Part shown: positions 1 through 12,211 of the stretch, piece after piece
Layout of the letters: each line of letters starts with the position of its first letter
Numbering within the stretch: the first letter of the stretch is position 1
Assembly (NCBI RefSeq): GCF_014268595.2
Contig: NZ_CP077091.1
Location: 332,501-396,500 of the forward strand
Source of the DNA: Pseudomonas hamedanensis
GTDB lineage: Bacteria > Pseudomonadota > Gammaproteobacteria > Pseudomonadales > Pseudomonadaceae
Direction: 5' to 3'
Length of the DNA stretch: 64,000 nt
Program-made: the position numbers and the translations under genes
Notes under the pieces: generated by a model
What the model saw: only the letters and a program-made list of their open reading frames with translations
Told to the model about the DNA's origin: nothing
Databases searched by the model: none

Positions 1-111
1 TGTCAGCGGGCGTGGCTAATGGAATCTTGTTATGCGTCCGAATCCAAACAGCCCCGAAGGGCGTCATCGGACGAAAGGCGAAGGGCACGGACCCTTCGCC
101 TTCTTAAGCGT
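1..111. other. nuoF-nuoG intergenic gap with strong hairpin
   Basis: This is the sequence downstream of nuoF on the minus strand, where nuoG is expected just outside the window. It contains a perfect 11-bp inverted repeat (75-85 with 92-102) around a 6-base loop. No T-tract follows on the minus strand, so it does not look like a full terminator. An ATG at 67 on the minus strand opens a frame to the window edge, but its residues do not resemble the start of NuoG. Confidence 0.6.
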
Positions 112-1467
112 TTACGCGCCGACTACGATCGGCCTTGCCAGAGGCGGGACGGCGGCGCTGACAGGCGCGATACCGGCTTCGAACTCTGGACGGAAGTATT
201 TGATGGCACTGCCCAACGGCTCCACGGCACCCGGTGCGTGAGCACAGAAGGTTTTGCCCGGGCCGAGGAAACCGACCAGACCCAGCAGGGTCTCGATGTC
301 GCCTGGCTGGCCCTTGCCTTGCTCGATGGCCATCAAGAGCTTGACGCTCCATGGCAAACCGTCGCGGCACGGGGTGCAGAAACCGCAGGATTCGCGGGCG
401 AAGAACTGCTCCATGTTGCGCAGCAGCGAGACCATGTTGACGCTGTCATCCACCGCCATCGCCAGACCGGTACCCATACGGGTGCCGACCTTGGCGATGC
501 CGCCGGCGTACATTTGTGCGTCGAGGTGTTCCGGCAACAGGAAACCGGTACCGGCGCCACCTGGCTGCCAGGCCTTGAGCTTGAAGCCGTCGCGCATGCC
601 GCCGGCGTAATCTTCGAACAGTTCGCGACCGGTGACGCCGAATGGCAGTTCCCACAGGCCCGGGTTCTTGACCTTGCCGGAGAAGCCCATGAGCTTGGTG
701 CCCATGTCTTCGGAGCCTTCGCGGGCCAACGATTTGTACCAGTCAACGCCGTCGGCAATGATCGCCGGCACGTTGCACAGGGTTTCGACGTTGTTCACGC
801 AGGTCGGCTTGCCCCACACGCCGACGGCGGCAGGGAAGGGCGGCTTGGAGCGCGGGTTGGCGCGGCGGCCTTCGAGGGAGTTGATCAGTGCAGTTTCTTC
901 ACCGCAGATGTAACGCCCGGCGCCGGTGTGCACGAACAGCTCGAAATCAAAACCGCTGCCCAGAATGTTCTTGCCCAGCAGGCCAGCAGCCTTGGCTTCT
1001 TCCACGGCACGGTTGAGGTGCTTGGCGGCGGTGGTGTATTCGCCACGCAGGAAGATGTAGCCACGGTAGGTTTTCAGCGCGCGGGCACTGATCAGCATGC
1101 CTTCGATCAGCAGATGGGGCAGTTGCTCCATCAGCATGCGGTCTTTCCAGGTGTTCGGCTCCATTTCATCCGCGTTGCACAGCAAGTAGCGGATGTTGAT
1201 GGATTCGTCCTTGGGCATCAGGCCCCACTTCACGCCGGTCGGGAAGCCGGCGCCGCCGCGACCCTTGAGGCCAGCGTCCTTCACGGTCTGGACGATGGCG
1301 TCCTGATCCATGTCGGCGAAGGCCTTGCGCGCAGCGGCGTAACCGTTCTTGGCCTGGTATTCGTCGAGCCATACGGCTTCGCCGTCATCGCGCAGACGCC
1401 AGGTCAGCGGGTGAGTCTCGGCCGAACGCTGGATGCGGTTGGCAGGACCGAAAGATGTCAGGGTCAT
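112..1467 (-). CDS. nuoF: NADH-quinone oxidoreductase subunit F
   Basis: NuoF (451 aa) is the NADH-oxidising subunit of respiratory complex I. It binds FMN and a 4Fe-4S cluster in the peripheral arm facing the cytoplasm and passes electrons towards quinone. The glycine-rich motif [10 protein letters not shown] (residues 69-78) and the segment with [15 protein letters not shown] near residue 190 form the FMN/NADH site. The cluster motif ESCGFCTPC sits near residue 360. The length is usual for Pseudomonas NuoF. The ATG overlaps the nuoE stop by 4 bp (ATGA), indicating translational coupling within the nuo operon. The downstream gene, expected to be nuoG, is cut off by the window edge. Confidence 0.97.
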   Translation of the reverse strand: MTLTSFGPANRIQRSAETHPLTWRLRDDGEAVWLDEYQAKNGYAAARKAFADMDQDAIVQTVKDAGLKGRGGAGFPTGVKWGLMPKDESINIRYLLCNADEMEPNTWKDRMLMEQLPHLLIEGMLISARALKTYRGYIFLRGEYTTAAKHLNRAVEEAKAAGLLGKNILGSGFDFELFVHTGAGRYICGEETALINSLEGRRANPRSKPPFPAAVGVWGKPTCVNNVETLCNVPAIIADGVDWYKSLAREGSEDMGTKLMGFSGKVKNPGLWELPFGVTGRELFEDYAGGMRDGFKLKAWQPGGAGTGFLLPEHLDAQMYAGGIAKVGTRMGTGLAMAVDDSVNMVSLLRNMEQFFARESCGFCTPCRDGLPWSVKLLMAIEQGKGQPGDIETLLGLVGFLGPGKTFCAHAPGAVEPLGSAIKYFRPEFEAGIAPVSAAVPPLARPIVVGA

Positions 1468-1961
1468 ACGTAGCCCTCGAGCAGTTTGGCCACGCCAGCA
1501 GGCTGGACGTCGCCAAAGGTGTCATCGTCGATCATCAGCGCCGGAGCCTTGTCGCAGTTGCCGAGGCAGCAGACCGGCAGCAGGGTGAAACGACCGTCGG
1601 CGGTGGTCTGGCCCAGGCCGATGCCCAGATTGTTCTGGATTTCGCTGACCACCGACTCGTGGCCGCCGATGTAGCAGACCATGCTGTCGCAGACGCGAAT
1701 GATGTGGCGGCCGACCGGTTGACGGAAGATCTGGCTGTAGAACGTCGCCACGCCTTCAACGTCGCTGGCCGGGATGCCGAGGATCTCGCCGATCGCGTAC
1801 AGGGCGCCATCCGGCACCCAGCCGCGTTCCTTCTGAACGATCTTCAGGGCTTCGATCGACGCCGCGCGCGGGTCTTCGTAGTGATGCAGCTCGTGCTCGA
1901 TGGCCGAGCGCTCGGTTTCACTCAAGGTGAAACGGTCTGTCTGGATAAGCGTGCTGTTCAT
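1464..1961 (-). CDS. nuoE: NADH-quinone oxidoreductase subunit E
   Basis: NuoE (165 aa) is the thioredoxin-like 2Fe-2S subunit of complex I that pairs with NuoF. The four cluster ligands are visible as C91, C96, C132 and C136, matching the family spacing C-x4-C-x35-C-x3-C. The N-terminal half is the helical segment typical of 24-kDa subunits. It begins 2 bp after the nuoCD stop and overlaps nuoF by 4 bp, so the three genes are one transcription unit. Length and start are ordinary for the genus. Confidence 0.97.
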   Translation of the reverse strand: MNSTLIQTDRFTLSETERSAIEHELHHYEDPRAASIEALKIVQKERGWVPDGALYAIGEILGIPASDVEGVATFYSQIFRQPVGRHIIRVCDSMVCYIGGHESVVSEIQNNLGIGLGQTTADGRFTLLPVCCLGNCDKAPALMIDDDTFGDVQPAGVAKLLEGYV

Positions 1962-1963
1962 GC

Positions 1964-3817
<1,854 letters not shown>

Positions 3818-4492
3818 TCAGACTTCGTCAGGGCTGCGCAGGTTGGTGACTGCGATTCGCTGTTCGCGGCGCTGCTCCTTTTGCGAAGGCATGTCGGCGC
3901 GATACACGCCTTGATCACCAACGACCCAGGAAAGCGGACGACGCTCCTGTCCAATCGATTCCTGCAACAGCATCAAGCCTTGCAGAAATGCTTCCGGACG
4001 GGGCGGGCAGCCAGGTACGTAGACGTCCACGGGCAGGAACTTGTCTACGCCTTGAACCACGGAGTAGATGTCGTACATGCCGCCGGAGTTGGCGCACGAA
4101 CCCATGGAGATAACCCACTTCGGTTCGAGCATCTGCTCGTAGAGACGCTGAATGATCGGCGCCATCTTGATGAAGCAGGTACCGGCGATAACCATGAAGT
4201 CGGCCTGACGCGGCGAGGCCCGGATCACTTCGGCGCCAAAGCGCGCGATGTCGTGGGGCGCCGTGAAGGCGGTGGTCATTTCCACGTAGCAGCACGACAG
4301 GCCGAAGTTGTACGGCCACAGGGAGTTCTTACGTCCCCAGTTGACCGCGCCACTCAGCACGTCTTCCAGCTTGCCCATGAAAATGTTTTTGTGGACTTGA
4401 TCTTCTAACGGATCGGAAACGGTTTCCCGCTGGCCAATCGGATACTGCTCGTTAGGAGCATCGGGGTCGATCCTGGTGAGATTGTATTGCAT
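3818..4492 (-). CDS. nuoB: NADH-quinone oxidoreductase subunit B
   Basis: NuoB (224 aa) carries cluster N2, the last iron-sulphur cluster before quinone in complex I. The characteristic tandem cysteines are seen in GLSCCYVEM, with further ligands in GSCANSGG and PGCPPRPEA. The ATG at 4492 ([18 protein letters not shown]) is chosen over an upstream TTG, because Pseudomonas NuoB proteins begin this way. It lies 10 bp downstream of nuoA. Nothing unusual is seen. Confidence 0.97.
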   Translation of the reverse strand: MQYNLTRIDPDAPNEQYPIGQRETVSDPLEDQVHKNIFMGKLEDVLSGAVNWGRKNSLWPYNFGLSCCYVEMTTAFTAPHDIARFGAEVIRASPRQADFMVIAGTCFIKMAPIIQRLYEQMLEPKWVISMGSCANSGGMYDIYSVVQGVDKFLPVDVYVPGCPPRPEAFLQGLMLLQESIGQERRPLSWVVGDQGVYRADMPSQKEQRREQRIAVTNLRSPDEV

Positions 4493-4502
4493 TGCCAAAG
4501 CC

Positions 4503-4916
4503 TCATTGTTTCAGCTTCGCCTGCCGCTTGCGACGAGCTTCCGGAGCCCAGTCAAGGGCGCCCACTCGGAACAGGTAGACAAGACCTGCCAACAGAATTG
4601 CTATGAAAACGAGAGCTTCGACGAATCCGGTCCAGCCGCTTTCGCGGACGGACACAGACCATGCAAAGAGAAAGAGGGCTTCGATATCGAAGATCACGAA
4701 CAGCATCGCGACCAGATAGAATTTGGCTGAGAGCCGCAAGCGGGCGCCACCGGTAGGTAGCATGCCCGACTCGAACGGTTCGTTTTTGCTGCGACCCCAG
4801 GCTTTTGACCCAAGGAGGCTGGAGACGCCAAGCATGAAGGCACACAGGCCGACGACACCCAGAAGGAAAATGGCAAAGCCCCAGTTGTGGGCCATGAGTC
4901 CTGTCGCTTCGGGCAT
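4503..4916 (-). CDS. nuoA: NADH-quinone oxidoreductase subunit A
   Basis: NuoA (137 aa) is a small membrane subunit of complex I with three predicted transmembrane helices (about residues 10-32, 62-84 and 92-112). The conserved loop with KNEPFESG, between the first two helices, is at the quinone-site interface. The start at 4916 is supported by an AAGGA ribosome-binding site 9-13 bp upstream. The longer frame reaching 4991 adds residues not seen in the family. It is the first gene of the nuo operon, so the promoter should lie in 4917-5338. Confidence 0.95.
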   Translation of the reverse strand: MPEATGLMAHNWGFAIFLLGVVGLCAFMLGVSSLLGSKAWGRSKNEPFESGMLPTGGARLRLSAKFYLVAMLFVIFDIEALFLFAWSVSVRESGWTGFVEALVFIAILLAGLVYLFRVGALDWAPEARRKRQAKLKQ

Positions 4917-5338
4917 GCTGGTAATCCTTAACAGAGAGCAAAGGTCTCTGAGCTTGATAAAGAAATAGGCAGTGACGATATGTCGCAGCAATCAATCGGG
5001 CTGATTTTATGGCTAAACACCCGGCAAGTAAAATTCCAAAGGCGAAATTATTTACCGGATTAAGGACATAGCGCTTCCTCACAGCCCTGCGGCCCATGCG
5101 TTGCGGGCATTAGCCGGGTTTCCATCAATTATGTTTTGTTGGGAATGTAACGAACATAGTTACCGCTGAATGATAATTGATATCGTTTGGAGTGGTTTTG
5201 TAACTGTTTAACGAGTGAGTGGTTGGGAAGTTGTCTTACTTGCGCGTTACTGCAAGTAGCGAAGCCTACCGTTTTAGCGGAAATTTCCGACGCTTGTACC
5301 GCGTCAGATCAATGTTTTCGCACAGGCAATACAAAACC
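4917..5338. other. nuo operon upstream region
   Basis: About 420 bp with no credible gene. It must contain the promoter of nuoA, transcribed leftwards. The stretch is more AT-rich than the flanking genes. On reading both strands I found no convincing -35/-10 pair or complete ANR box. Confidence 0.5.
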
Positions 5339-5427
5339 TGTAGGAGTGAGCCTGCTCGCGATAGCGGTGTTCCTGTAACGCATCGGGTGACGGACACACC
5401 GCTATCGCGAGCAGGCTCACTCCTACA
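5339..5427. repeat. REPIN: inverted pair of REP repeats (family A)
   Basis: Two near-identical REP units in inverted orientation, 5339-5370 and 5396-5427, each of the form TGTAGGAGTGAGCCTGCTCG followed by a GC-rich tail. The same family recurs at 13.9, 21.7, 32.3, 36.7 and 48.0 kb in this window. Such pairs are typical of fluorescent pseudomonads and can fold into a long hairpin. Confidence 0.9.
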
Positions 5428-5459
5428 AAGGATTTGTGGTGTCTTTGAGATTCACGCAG

Positions 5460-5492
5460 GCAAAAAAAACGCCCCGAACCAGTCGGGGCGTC
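5460..5492 (-). terminator. Terminator of aceA
   Basis: On the minus strand the stem GCCCCGAC/GTTCGGGGC is followed by a run of eight T, 67 bp past the aceA stop. This is a textbook intrinsic terminator for aceA. Confidence 0.85.
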
Positions 5493-5558
5493 AGTCTTGC
5501 GGCTTTGCGGTTAGCTTTCTGTACGGTCCGCAAAGGCCGTTTGCTCAGCGAAGCGTTA

Positions 5559-6884
5559 TCAGTGGAACTGTTCTTCTTCGGTCGACCCGGTCAGCGCGGT
5601 CACCGAGGACGAGCCGCCCTGGATCACGGTGGTCATGTCGTCGAAGTAGCCGGTGCCCACTTCCTGCTGGTGCGCCACGAAGGTGTAACCCTTGGCGGCA
5701 TCAGCGAATTCCTGCTCTTGCAGCTTCACGTAGGCAGTCATGTCGTTGCGGGCGTAGTCGTGCGCCAGGTTGAACATGCTGTGCCACATGTTGTGAATGC
5801 CGGCCAGGGTGATGAACTGGTGCTTGTAGCCCATGGCGGACAGTTCGCGCTGGAACTTGGCGATGGTCGCGTCGTCCAGGTTTTTCTTCCAGTTGAAGGA
5901 AGGCGAGCAGTTGTACGACAGCAGCTGGTCCGGGTATTCCTTCTTGATCGCTTCAGCGAAGCGACGGGCTTCCTCCAGGTCCGGCTTGGCAGTTTCGCAC
6001 CAGATCAAATCGGCGTATGGCGCGTAAGCCAGACCACGGGCGATGGCTTGATCCAGGCCGGCACGCACCTTGTAGAAACCTTCCTGAGTACGCTCGCCAG
6101 TGACGAATGGCTGGTCGTACGGGTCGCAATCGGAGGTCAGCAGGTCAGCCGCGTTGGCGTCGGTGCGGGCCAGAATGATGGTCGGTGTGCCAGCAACGTC
6201 AGCTGCCAGACGCGCAGCGGTCAGCTTCTGTACGGCTTCCTGGGTGGGTACCAGTACCTTGCCGCCCATGTGTCCGCATTTCTTCACGGACGCCAGTTGG
6301 TCTTCGAAGTGAACGCCGGCGGCGCCTGCTTCGATCATGCTTTTCATCAGCTCGTAGGCGTTCAGCACGCCGCCGAAACCGGCTTCTGCGTCGGCCACGA
6401 TTGGCGCGAAGTAGTCGATGTAGCCTTCATCGCCCGGGTTCTTGCCGGCTTTCCACTGGATCTGGTCGGCGCGACGGAACGAGTTGTTGATGCGCTTGAC
6501 CACGGTTGGCACCGAGTCCACCGGGTACAGCGACTGGTCCGGGTACATCGATTCTGCGGAGTTGTTGTCCGCTGCCACTTGCCAGCCCGACAGGTAGATC
6601 GCCTGGATACCGGCCTTGACTTGCTGCACAGCCTGACCGCCGGTCAGGGCGCCCATGCAGTTGACGAAATCTTTCTCTGGACGGAAGGACGGCTTGGCAC
6701 CCTGGGTCACCAGGTTCCACAGCTTCTCGGCGCCCATCTTCGCAAAGGTGTGCTCAGGCTGGACCGAGCCACGCAGACGAACCACGTCAGCAGCGGAGTA
6801 AGTGCGAGTCACGCCTTTCCAGCGCGGGTTCTCAGCCCAGTCTTTTTCGAGGGCTGCAATTTGCTGTTCGCGTGTCAGTGCCAT
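5559..6884 (-). CDS. aceA: Isocitrate lyase
   Basis: Isocitrate lyase (441 aa) splits isocitrate into glyoxylate and succinate, the first step of the glyoxylate shunt needed for growth on acetate, fatty acids and other C2 sources. The signature KKCGHMGG, containing the catalytic cysteine, is present near residue 200. The start at 6884 ([16 protein letters not shown]) has GAGG upstream; the longer frame to 7049 is not family-like. The gene stands alone between a REPIN/terminator and a 470-bp upstream region. It competes with the two isocitrate dehydrogenases encoded 7-10 kb away. Confidence 0.97.
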   Translation of the reverse strand: MALTREQQIAALEKDWAENPRWKGVTRTYSAADVVRLRGSVQPEHTFAKMGAEKLWNLVTQGAKPSFRPEKDFVNCMGALTGGQAVQQVKAGIQAIYLSGWQVAADNNSAESMYPDQSLYPVDSVPTVVKRINNSFRRADQIQWKAGKNPGDEGYIDYFAPIVADAEAGFGGVLNAYELMKSMIEAGAAGVHFEDQLASVKKCGHMGGKVLVPTQEAVQKLTAARLAADVAGTPTIILARTDANAADLLTSDCDPYDQPFVTGERTQEGFYKVRAGLDQAIARGLAYAPYADLIWCETAKPDLEEARRFAEAIKKEYPDQLLSYNCSPSFNWKKNLDDATIAKFQRELSAMGYKHQFITLAGIHNMWHSMFNLAHDYARNDMTAYVKLQEQEFADAAKGYTFVAHQQEVGTGYFDDMTTVIQGGSSSVTALTGSTEEEQFH

Positions 6885-7357
6885 GGAGATAAACCTCGTC
6901 GCGTCTTTTATGAAAAGTTGTTCTGCGGTGGAAAATTCCTGCGCTCGCTGACCAGAAGCTTCGGGGTCATGGCGGATTCGGCGGGGTAGGCGACGGGATG
7001 AACGATGGGCTCGAGGGGAAGTGAGCAGGTAGTGGCGTACTGCAGGCACATTTGGGCGTCGTGGGCCTTTATGCGATCAACAGCGTGAAGCCGGGTTACC
7101 TAAATACGCTTCCGTCCCTCGGGACAACTTCGTTCCAGTCGGCAACCTCGTCAAACACACCTTGTGGGCGGTACAGACACGAAACGGTTCGCGGGGTAGG
7201 TGCGAACGGCGCTTCGAAGGCCCTTGCCAGGGCCTCTGATTAGCGGGAGCGAGGCCATCATGCCTCTGCTTTTTTGCCTCGTCAAACGTTTTGTAGTGCT
7301 TTTTTTCAAGCACTACATCTTTCGTCTAATACGACTAATCAGTCAGTTTTCGGTGCT
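6885..7357. other. aceA upstream region
   Basis: About 470 bp without a supported gene. It holds the aceA promoter region and the 3' side of the secretin-fragment gene. The only clear structure is the 10-bp inverted repeat at 7292-7317. A 78-codon minus-strand frame (7077-7313) opens with TTG inside that repeat and shows no recognisable features. Confidence 0.5.
7292..7317. repeat. Perfect 10-bp inverted repeat with T-rich loop
   Basis: TGTAGTGCTT (7292-7301) pairs with AAGCACTACA (7308-7317) around a 6-base loop. It lies 41 bp past the stop of the secretin-fragment gene. No T-tract follows the stem on the minus strand, so it is either a weak terminator, an mRNA 3'-end hairpin or an operator. 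Confidence 0.6.
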
Positions 7358-8119
7358 TTAGTCCAGCGTGTCGACTTTCACCCGCAGGGTCATGTCATCC
7401 CGGCCTTGAGTCGAGTAGCTGCGGGTCAGGCCCTGTTTGTCGGCCTGAGTCTGGCTGTTGACGCCCGCCAGGGTGATCCATTCACCGAGGCGCCCGGTGA
7501 CGGTTGTGTCGGTGCTTTGCACGTTCACTACATCGGGACGTTCCTGGCTCATGCGGTCACGGTTGGTACTGATTGCCAGATGAACGGTGTCGCCGGTGAC
7601 GCTGGCGGTGACGTAGAAACCCTGGGTGACGTTGCGGTATTGGGTTTCGCTGCTGTAACCGCCGTAGGAATCGCTCTGGGTGTTGGTGATCGGCACGCTT
7701 TGACCGACCTGAATCAATGCCGGAGCGCCTTCGCTGGCCTGAATCTGTTGCACGCCGCCGTTACGGCTGGTGGTGCTGCGGCTGATGATGCGGGTCTGAT
7801 TCGGCTGGGCGCCGTTGACCGAGTAACCTTCATCGCCACGGCCGTTGTTTTCGTTGGTGTCGACGGTGATCAGCAAGCGCTTGGGCGCGGTATCGAGTTG
7901 CGCCAGCAGGTCCTTCAATTCCTGAATCTTGCCCGGCTCGGCCTTGACGATCAGTTGGTTGCCGTAGGCGCTGACCTGACCGTCCTGGCCGATAAAATCC
8001 TGCGCCACCGGCAGCATGTCGGCGCTGGTGTGGTACTTGAGGGGGACGATTTCTGTGGCTGCCAGCACCGAAAAACTGCAACCGAGCAGCAGGGTGGTGA
8101 GCAGGGTGCGTAGGGACAT
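7358..8119 (-). CDS. Exported secretin N-domain-like protein
   Basis: A 253-aa protein with a signal peptide (residues 1-22, cleavage after LAA). Residues about 24-90 resemble the small N1/NolW-type ring domain of type II/III secretins (IVPLKYHTSADM, then LIVKAEPGKIQELKDLLAQLD). The remainder is Ser/Thr/Gln-rich with VPITNTQSDSYGG, and the end resembles the beta-strands that precede a secretin gate, but no full secretin barrel follows. It should be periplasmic or attached to the outer membrane. No secretion operon adjoins it. The start at 8119 is chosen because the upstream extension lacks a signal sequence. The function is unknown. Confidence 0.75.
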   Translation of the reverse strand: MSLRTLLTTLLLGCSFSVLAATEIVPLKYHTSADMLPVAQDFIGQDGQVSAYGNQLIVKAEPGKIQELKDLLAQLDTAPKRLLITVDTNENNGRGDEGYSVNGAQPNQTRIISRSTTSRNGGVQQIQASEGAPALIQVGQSVPITNTQSDSYGGYSSETQYRNVTQGFYVTASVTGDTVHLAISTNRDRMSQERPDVVNVQSTDTTVTGRLGEWITLAGVNSQTQADKQGLTRSYSTQGRDDMTLRVKVDTLD

Positions 8120-8196
8120 GTCCGTTATCTCCGCGTTCGAAAGGCTTGATATTGCCAGTTTGTCGGCCCAGGGTGGGGCAAGTTGAATCGTAGACA

Positions 8197-8232
8197 GCAA
8201 AACGCCCCGGCATCCGAGGATGGCGGGGCATT
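8197..8232 (-). terminator. Terminator after GNAT gene
   Basis: On the minus strand GCCCCGCCATCC pairs with GGATGCCGGGGC, followed by GTTTTG. It lies between the GNAT/roxA unit and the secretin-fragment gene. Confidence 0.65.
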
Positions 8233-8253
8233 CCGGGGTGTGCTTGCGGTCCT

Positions 8254-8385
8254 TGTGGCGAGGGGATTTATCCCCGCTGGGCTGCGAAGCAGCCCCAAAT
8301 CCAGAAAACTCGGCGAGTCAGTTGAATCGAGCGCGCTGGGTTGGCGACTGCTGCGCAGCCGAACGGGGATAAATCCCCTCGCCAC
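8254..8385. repeat. REPIN of family B
   Basis: Two inverted REP units sharing TGTGGCGAGGGGATTTATCC (8254-8296 and 8343-8385). The left unit ends in GGGCTGCGAAGCAGCCCC and the right unit, read inward, in CGGCTGCGCAGCAGTCG. The same two variants occur in swapped order at 27.7 kb. Confidence 0.9.
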
Positions 8386-8416
8386 GGGAATCTGTGGGTC
8401 TCAGGATCGCTTTCAA

Positions 8417-8842
8417 TCAGGCCGAATGCCGAACCATATCGACATGCGGAATCCCGGCCTCGAGAAACTCCTCGCTGACCAGGCTGAAGCCCAGGCGCTC
8501 ATAGAACGCCGTGGCCTGCACCTGCGCGCTGAGCATCTGTTGCTTCAGGCCGCGCGCTTCGGCTTCGGCGATCACCGCTTGCATCAGCGCGTCACCGACC
8601 TTCATCCCGCGCCAGTCTTTCAGCACCGAGACCCGGCCGATGTGCCCATCGGGCAGCAGGCGCGCGGTGCCAATCGGAAAGTCGCCTTCAAAGGCCAGAA
8701 AATGCACGGCGGTCGCGTCGTCCGCGTCCCACTCAAGCTCGGGCGGCACCGATTGCTCGGCGATGAACACCGTTTCACGAATGCGCCGGATCTCGGCGAT
8801 ATCCTTCTGCCAGTCTGCGACACGAACGCGAATTTTATTCAT
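8417..8842 (-). CDS. GNAT family N-acetyltransferase
   Basis: A 141-aa acetyl-CoA-dependent acyltransferase of the GNAT superfamily. The pattern VHFLAFEGDFPIGTARL, then IGRVSVLKDWRGMKVGDAL (the acetyl-CoA-binding R/Q-x-x-G-x-G/A-type loop), then FYERLGF near the C terminus is diagnostic. It overlaps the end of roxA by 8 bp and is probably co-transcribed with it. The substrate cannot be deduced; an ElaA-like role is possible. Confidence 0.85.
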   Translation of the reverse strand: MNKIRVRVADWQKDIAEIRRIRETVFIAEQSVPPELEWDADDATAVHFLAFEGDFPIGTARLLPDGHIGRVSVLKDWRGMKVGDALMQAVIAEAEARGLKQQMLSAQVQATAFYERLGFSLVSEEFLEAGIPHVDMVRHSA

Positions 8843-10004
8843 CGGCGAACCCCAGGCTGCCTTGCTTGACCAGTTCGCAGAGCAGGCCGCGACCGTCTTC
8901 GTCGTTCAGCCACTCGCCGAGGTTATCGGTGTGCAGGGCATCAGCGGCGCAGATCAGCTTCAGCAGTTCGCGCAGCTTGCCCGGCAAGTAACGGCTCTGG
9001 CCGCTGGCGAACAGCAGCAGGTCGTCGTCGACTTCGGACCAGGCCAAACGCGCGCTCGGGTTGCGAATCAGCACGGCGCCGTCCTGCAGGGCGGCGAGGA
9101 AGTCTTCTTCTTCGACGTCTTCCGGGCCGACCACCAGTTCCGGGTAGCGCGGCTCGGTCATGTACTGGCCGAACCAGGTCAGCAGCAGGCGCTCGTCGCT
9201 CATGTGTTCGGCGAGCAGGCTTTTCAGGCGATCCAGCGCGTCATGTTGGATCTGATGCGGGTCGGCCGCTGGCTGTGCGTCGGCATCGGTGTAGCGCTCT
9301 TCGTCGGTCAGGAACTGGCTGAGGAAGTCGGTGAAATGGGTCAGCACTTCAGCGGCGCTCGGGGCGCGGAAGCCCACTGAGTAGGTCATGCAGTTGTCGA
9401 CCGCGACGCCGCAATGGGCCAGGCGCGGTGGCAGGTAGAGCATGTCACCTGGCTCCAGCACCCATTCTTCGGTCTGTTCGAATTCGGCGAGGATGCGCAG
9501 ATCGGCGTGCTGCAACAGCGGGCTCTCGGAATCGCACATCTGGCCGATTTTCCAGTTGCGCTTGCCGTGGCCCTGAAGCAGGAACACATCGTAGTTGTCG
9601 AAGTGCGGACCGACGCTGCCACCTGGGGCGGCGAAGCTGATCATCACGTCGTCGACGCGCCAGCTCGGCAGAAAGCGGAAGTTTTCCAGCAGTTCGCTGA
9701 CTTCCGGCACGAACTGGTCGACCGCTTGTACCAGCAGGGTCCACTCGCGCTCGGGCAGCTTGCTGAACTCGTCTTCGGCAAACGGGCCGCGACGCAGTTC
9801 CCATGGACGCTCGCCATGCTCGATGACCAGGCGCGATTCGACTTCTTCTTCCAGGGCCAGGCCGGCCAGTTCGTCGGCGTCAATCGGGCTTTCGAAGTCG
9901 GGAATCGCCTGACGGATCAGCAGCGGTTTTTTCTGCCAGTAGTCGCGCAAGAATTCGCGAGCTGTGAGGCCGCCCAGAAGTTGAAGAGGAATATCGGAAT
10001 TCAT
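8835..10004 (-). CDS. roxA: Ribosomal oxygenase, L16 arginine hydroxylase
   Basis: A 389-aa Fe(II)/2-oxoglutarate JmjC/cupin oxygenase of the RoxA (YcfD) family, which hydroxylates an arginine of ribosomal protein L16. The metal-binding HxD motif is in GPHFDNYDVF (about residue 125), and the distal His is in PPRLAHCGVAVDN. A C-terminal winged-helix-like region follows, as in the family. The start at 10004 (MNSDIPLQLLGGLTAREF) is family-like. It is the first gene of a two-gene unit with the GNAT enzyme and lies downstream of the purB terminator. Confidence 0.9.
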   Translation of the reverse strand: MNSDIPLQLLGGLTAREFLRDYWQKKPLLIRQAIPDFESPIDADELAGLALEEEVESRLVIEHGERPWELRRGPFAEDEFSKLPEREWTLLVQAVDQFVPEVSELLENFRFLPSWRVDDVMISFAAPGGSVGPHFDNYDVFLLQGHGKRNWKIGQMCDSESPLLQHADLRILAEFEQTEEWVLEPGDMLYLPPRLAHCGVAVDNCMTYSVGFRAPSAAEVLTHFTDFLSQFLTDEERYTDADAQPAADPHQIQHDALDRLKSLLAEHMSDERLLLTWFGQYMTEPRYPELVVGPEDVEEEDFLAALQDGAVLIRNPSARLAWSEVDDDLLLFASGQSRYLPGKLRELLKLICAADALHTDNLGEWLNDEDGRGLLCELVKQGSLGFADE

Positions 10005-10041
10005 ATGTAACCTATTGAAAAAAAGCACTTTTCAGACGGGA

Positions 10042-10071
10042 ATAAAAACGCCCGGCGCGGCCGGGCGTCTT
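10042..10071 (-). terminator. Terminator of purB
   Basis: On the minus strand the stem CGCCCGGCC/CCGGGCG is followed by TTTTTATT, 20 bp past the purB stop. Confidence 0.85.
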
Positions 10072-10090
10072 AAACGGGGCAAGCGGTCGA

Positions 10091-11548
<1,458 letters not shown>

Positions 11549-11587
11549 TTACGCGTTACAGACTACAAAGCTTTTATGGCGTAGCGT

Positions 11588-12211
11588 TTACTCGCTGCGC
11601 ATCAACGGATACAGCTCTTTGAGCAGCTTGCGGCGGCTGATCACCAACTGCCAGCGATGGCCGCCGAGCTGGCGCCACAGGCGCGCCGAGCGAATACCGG
11701 CAAGAAGCAGGGCGCGGATTTTCGAGGCGTTGCTTGGCTGCTGCAGATTGCGCATGTCGCCGTGCACTTGAATGCGTTGGCGTAGCGTACTCAGGGTGTC
11801 CTGATACAGCGCGCCACACGCGGCGATCACGTTTTCGTGGGCCGGGCCAAAGTGCTCGACCTGCGACTGGATTTGCGGCAGACGCTTGCCGATCACTTCC
11901 AGCATGTCGCCGCGCTTGGCCAACTGCCGCTCCAGACCGAGCATCGATAGGGCGTAGCGCAGCGGCTCGCGCTGCAAGGTGCTTGGATCACGTTCAAGGG
12001 CGCCGATCAGCGCGCGGTAGCCTTCGCGCAGATTGAGGTCATCGCCGCCGTACACATCCAATGTATCTTTCGGATCGCGCACCAGCAGGCTGCCGAGCAT
12101 GCAGCTCAGGCCGGCTTCGTGGGTCTGTCCGGTCTTGGCGATGCGGTCGACCAGCACAGCGGCGAGAAACACACCGCCCAGCGCCGTCAGTTGCTCCTGA
12201 GTCGGGCTCAT
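11588..12211 (-). CDS. hflD: HflD high-frequency lysogenisation homologue
   Basis: HflD (207 aa) is a membrane-associated helical protein that in E. coli modulates lambda CII stability; its role in Pseudomonas is less clear. The family pattern [28 protein letters not shown] is seen at the N terminus, with a conserved C-terminal [20 protein letters not shown]. It overlaps the 3' end of mnmA by 4 bp (ATGA), the conserved pairing seen in gammaproteobacteria. Confidence 0.93.
   Translation of the reverse strand: MSPTQEQLTALGGVFLAAVLVDRIAKTGQTHEAGLSCMLGSLLVRDPKDTLDVYGGDDLNLREGYRALIGALERDPSTLQREPLRYALSMLGLERQLAKRGDMLEVIGKRLPQIQSQVEHFGPAHENVIAACGALYQDTLSTLRQRIQVHGDMRNLQQPSNASKIRALLLAGIRSARLWRQLGGHRWQLVISRRKLLKELYPLMRSE

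Noticed and set aside
1..67. Possible start of nuoG on the minus strand
   Set aside because: The residues after the ATG at 67 do not resemble the conserved NuoG N terminus with its 2Fe-2S cysteines.
5165..5190. Fur-box-like AT-rich stretch upstream of nuoA
   Set aside because: The symmetry is poor and no iron-related gene adjoins.
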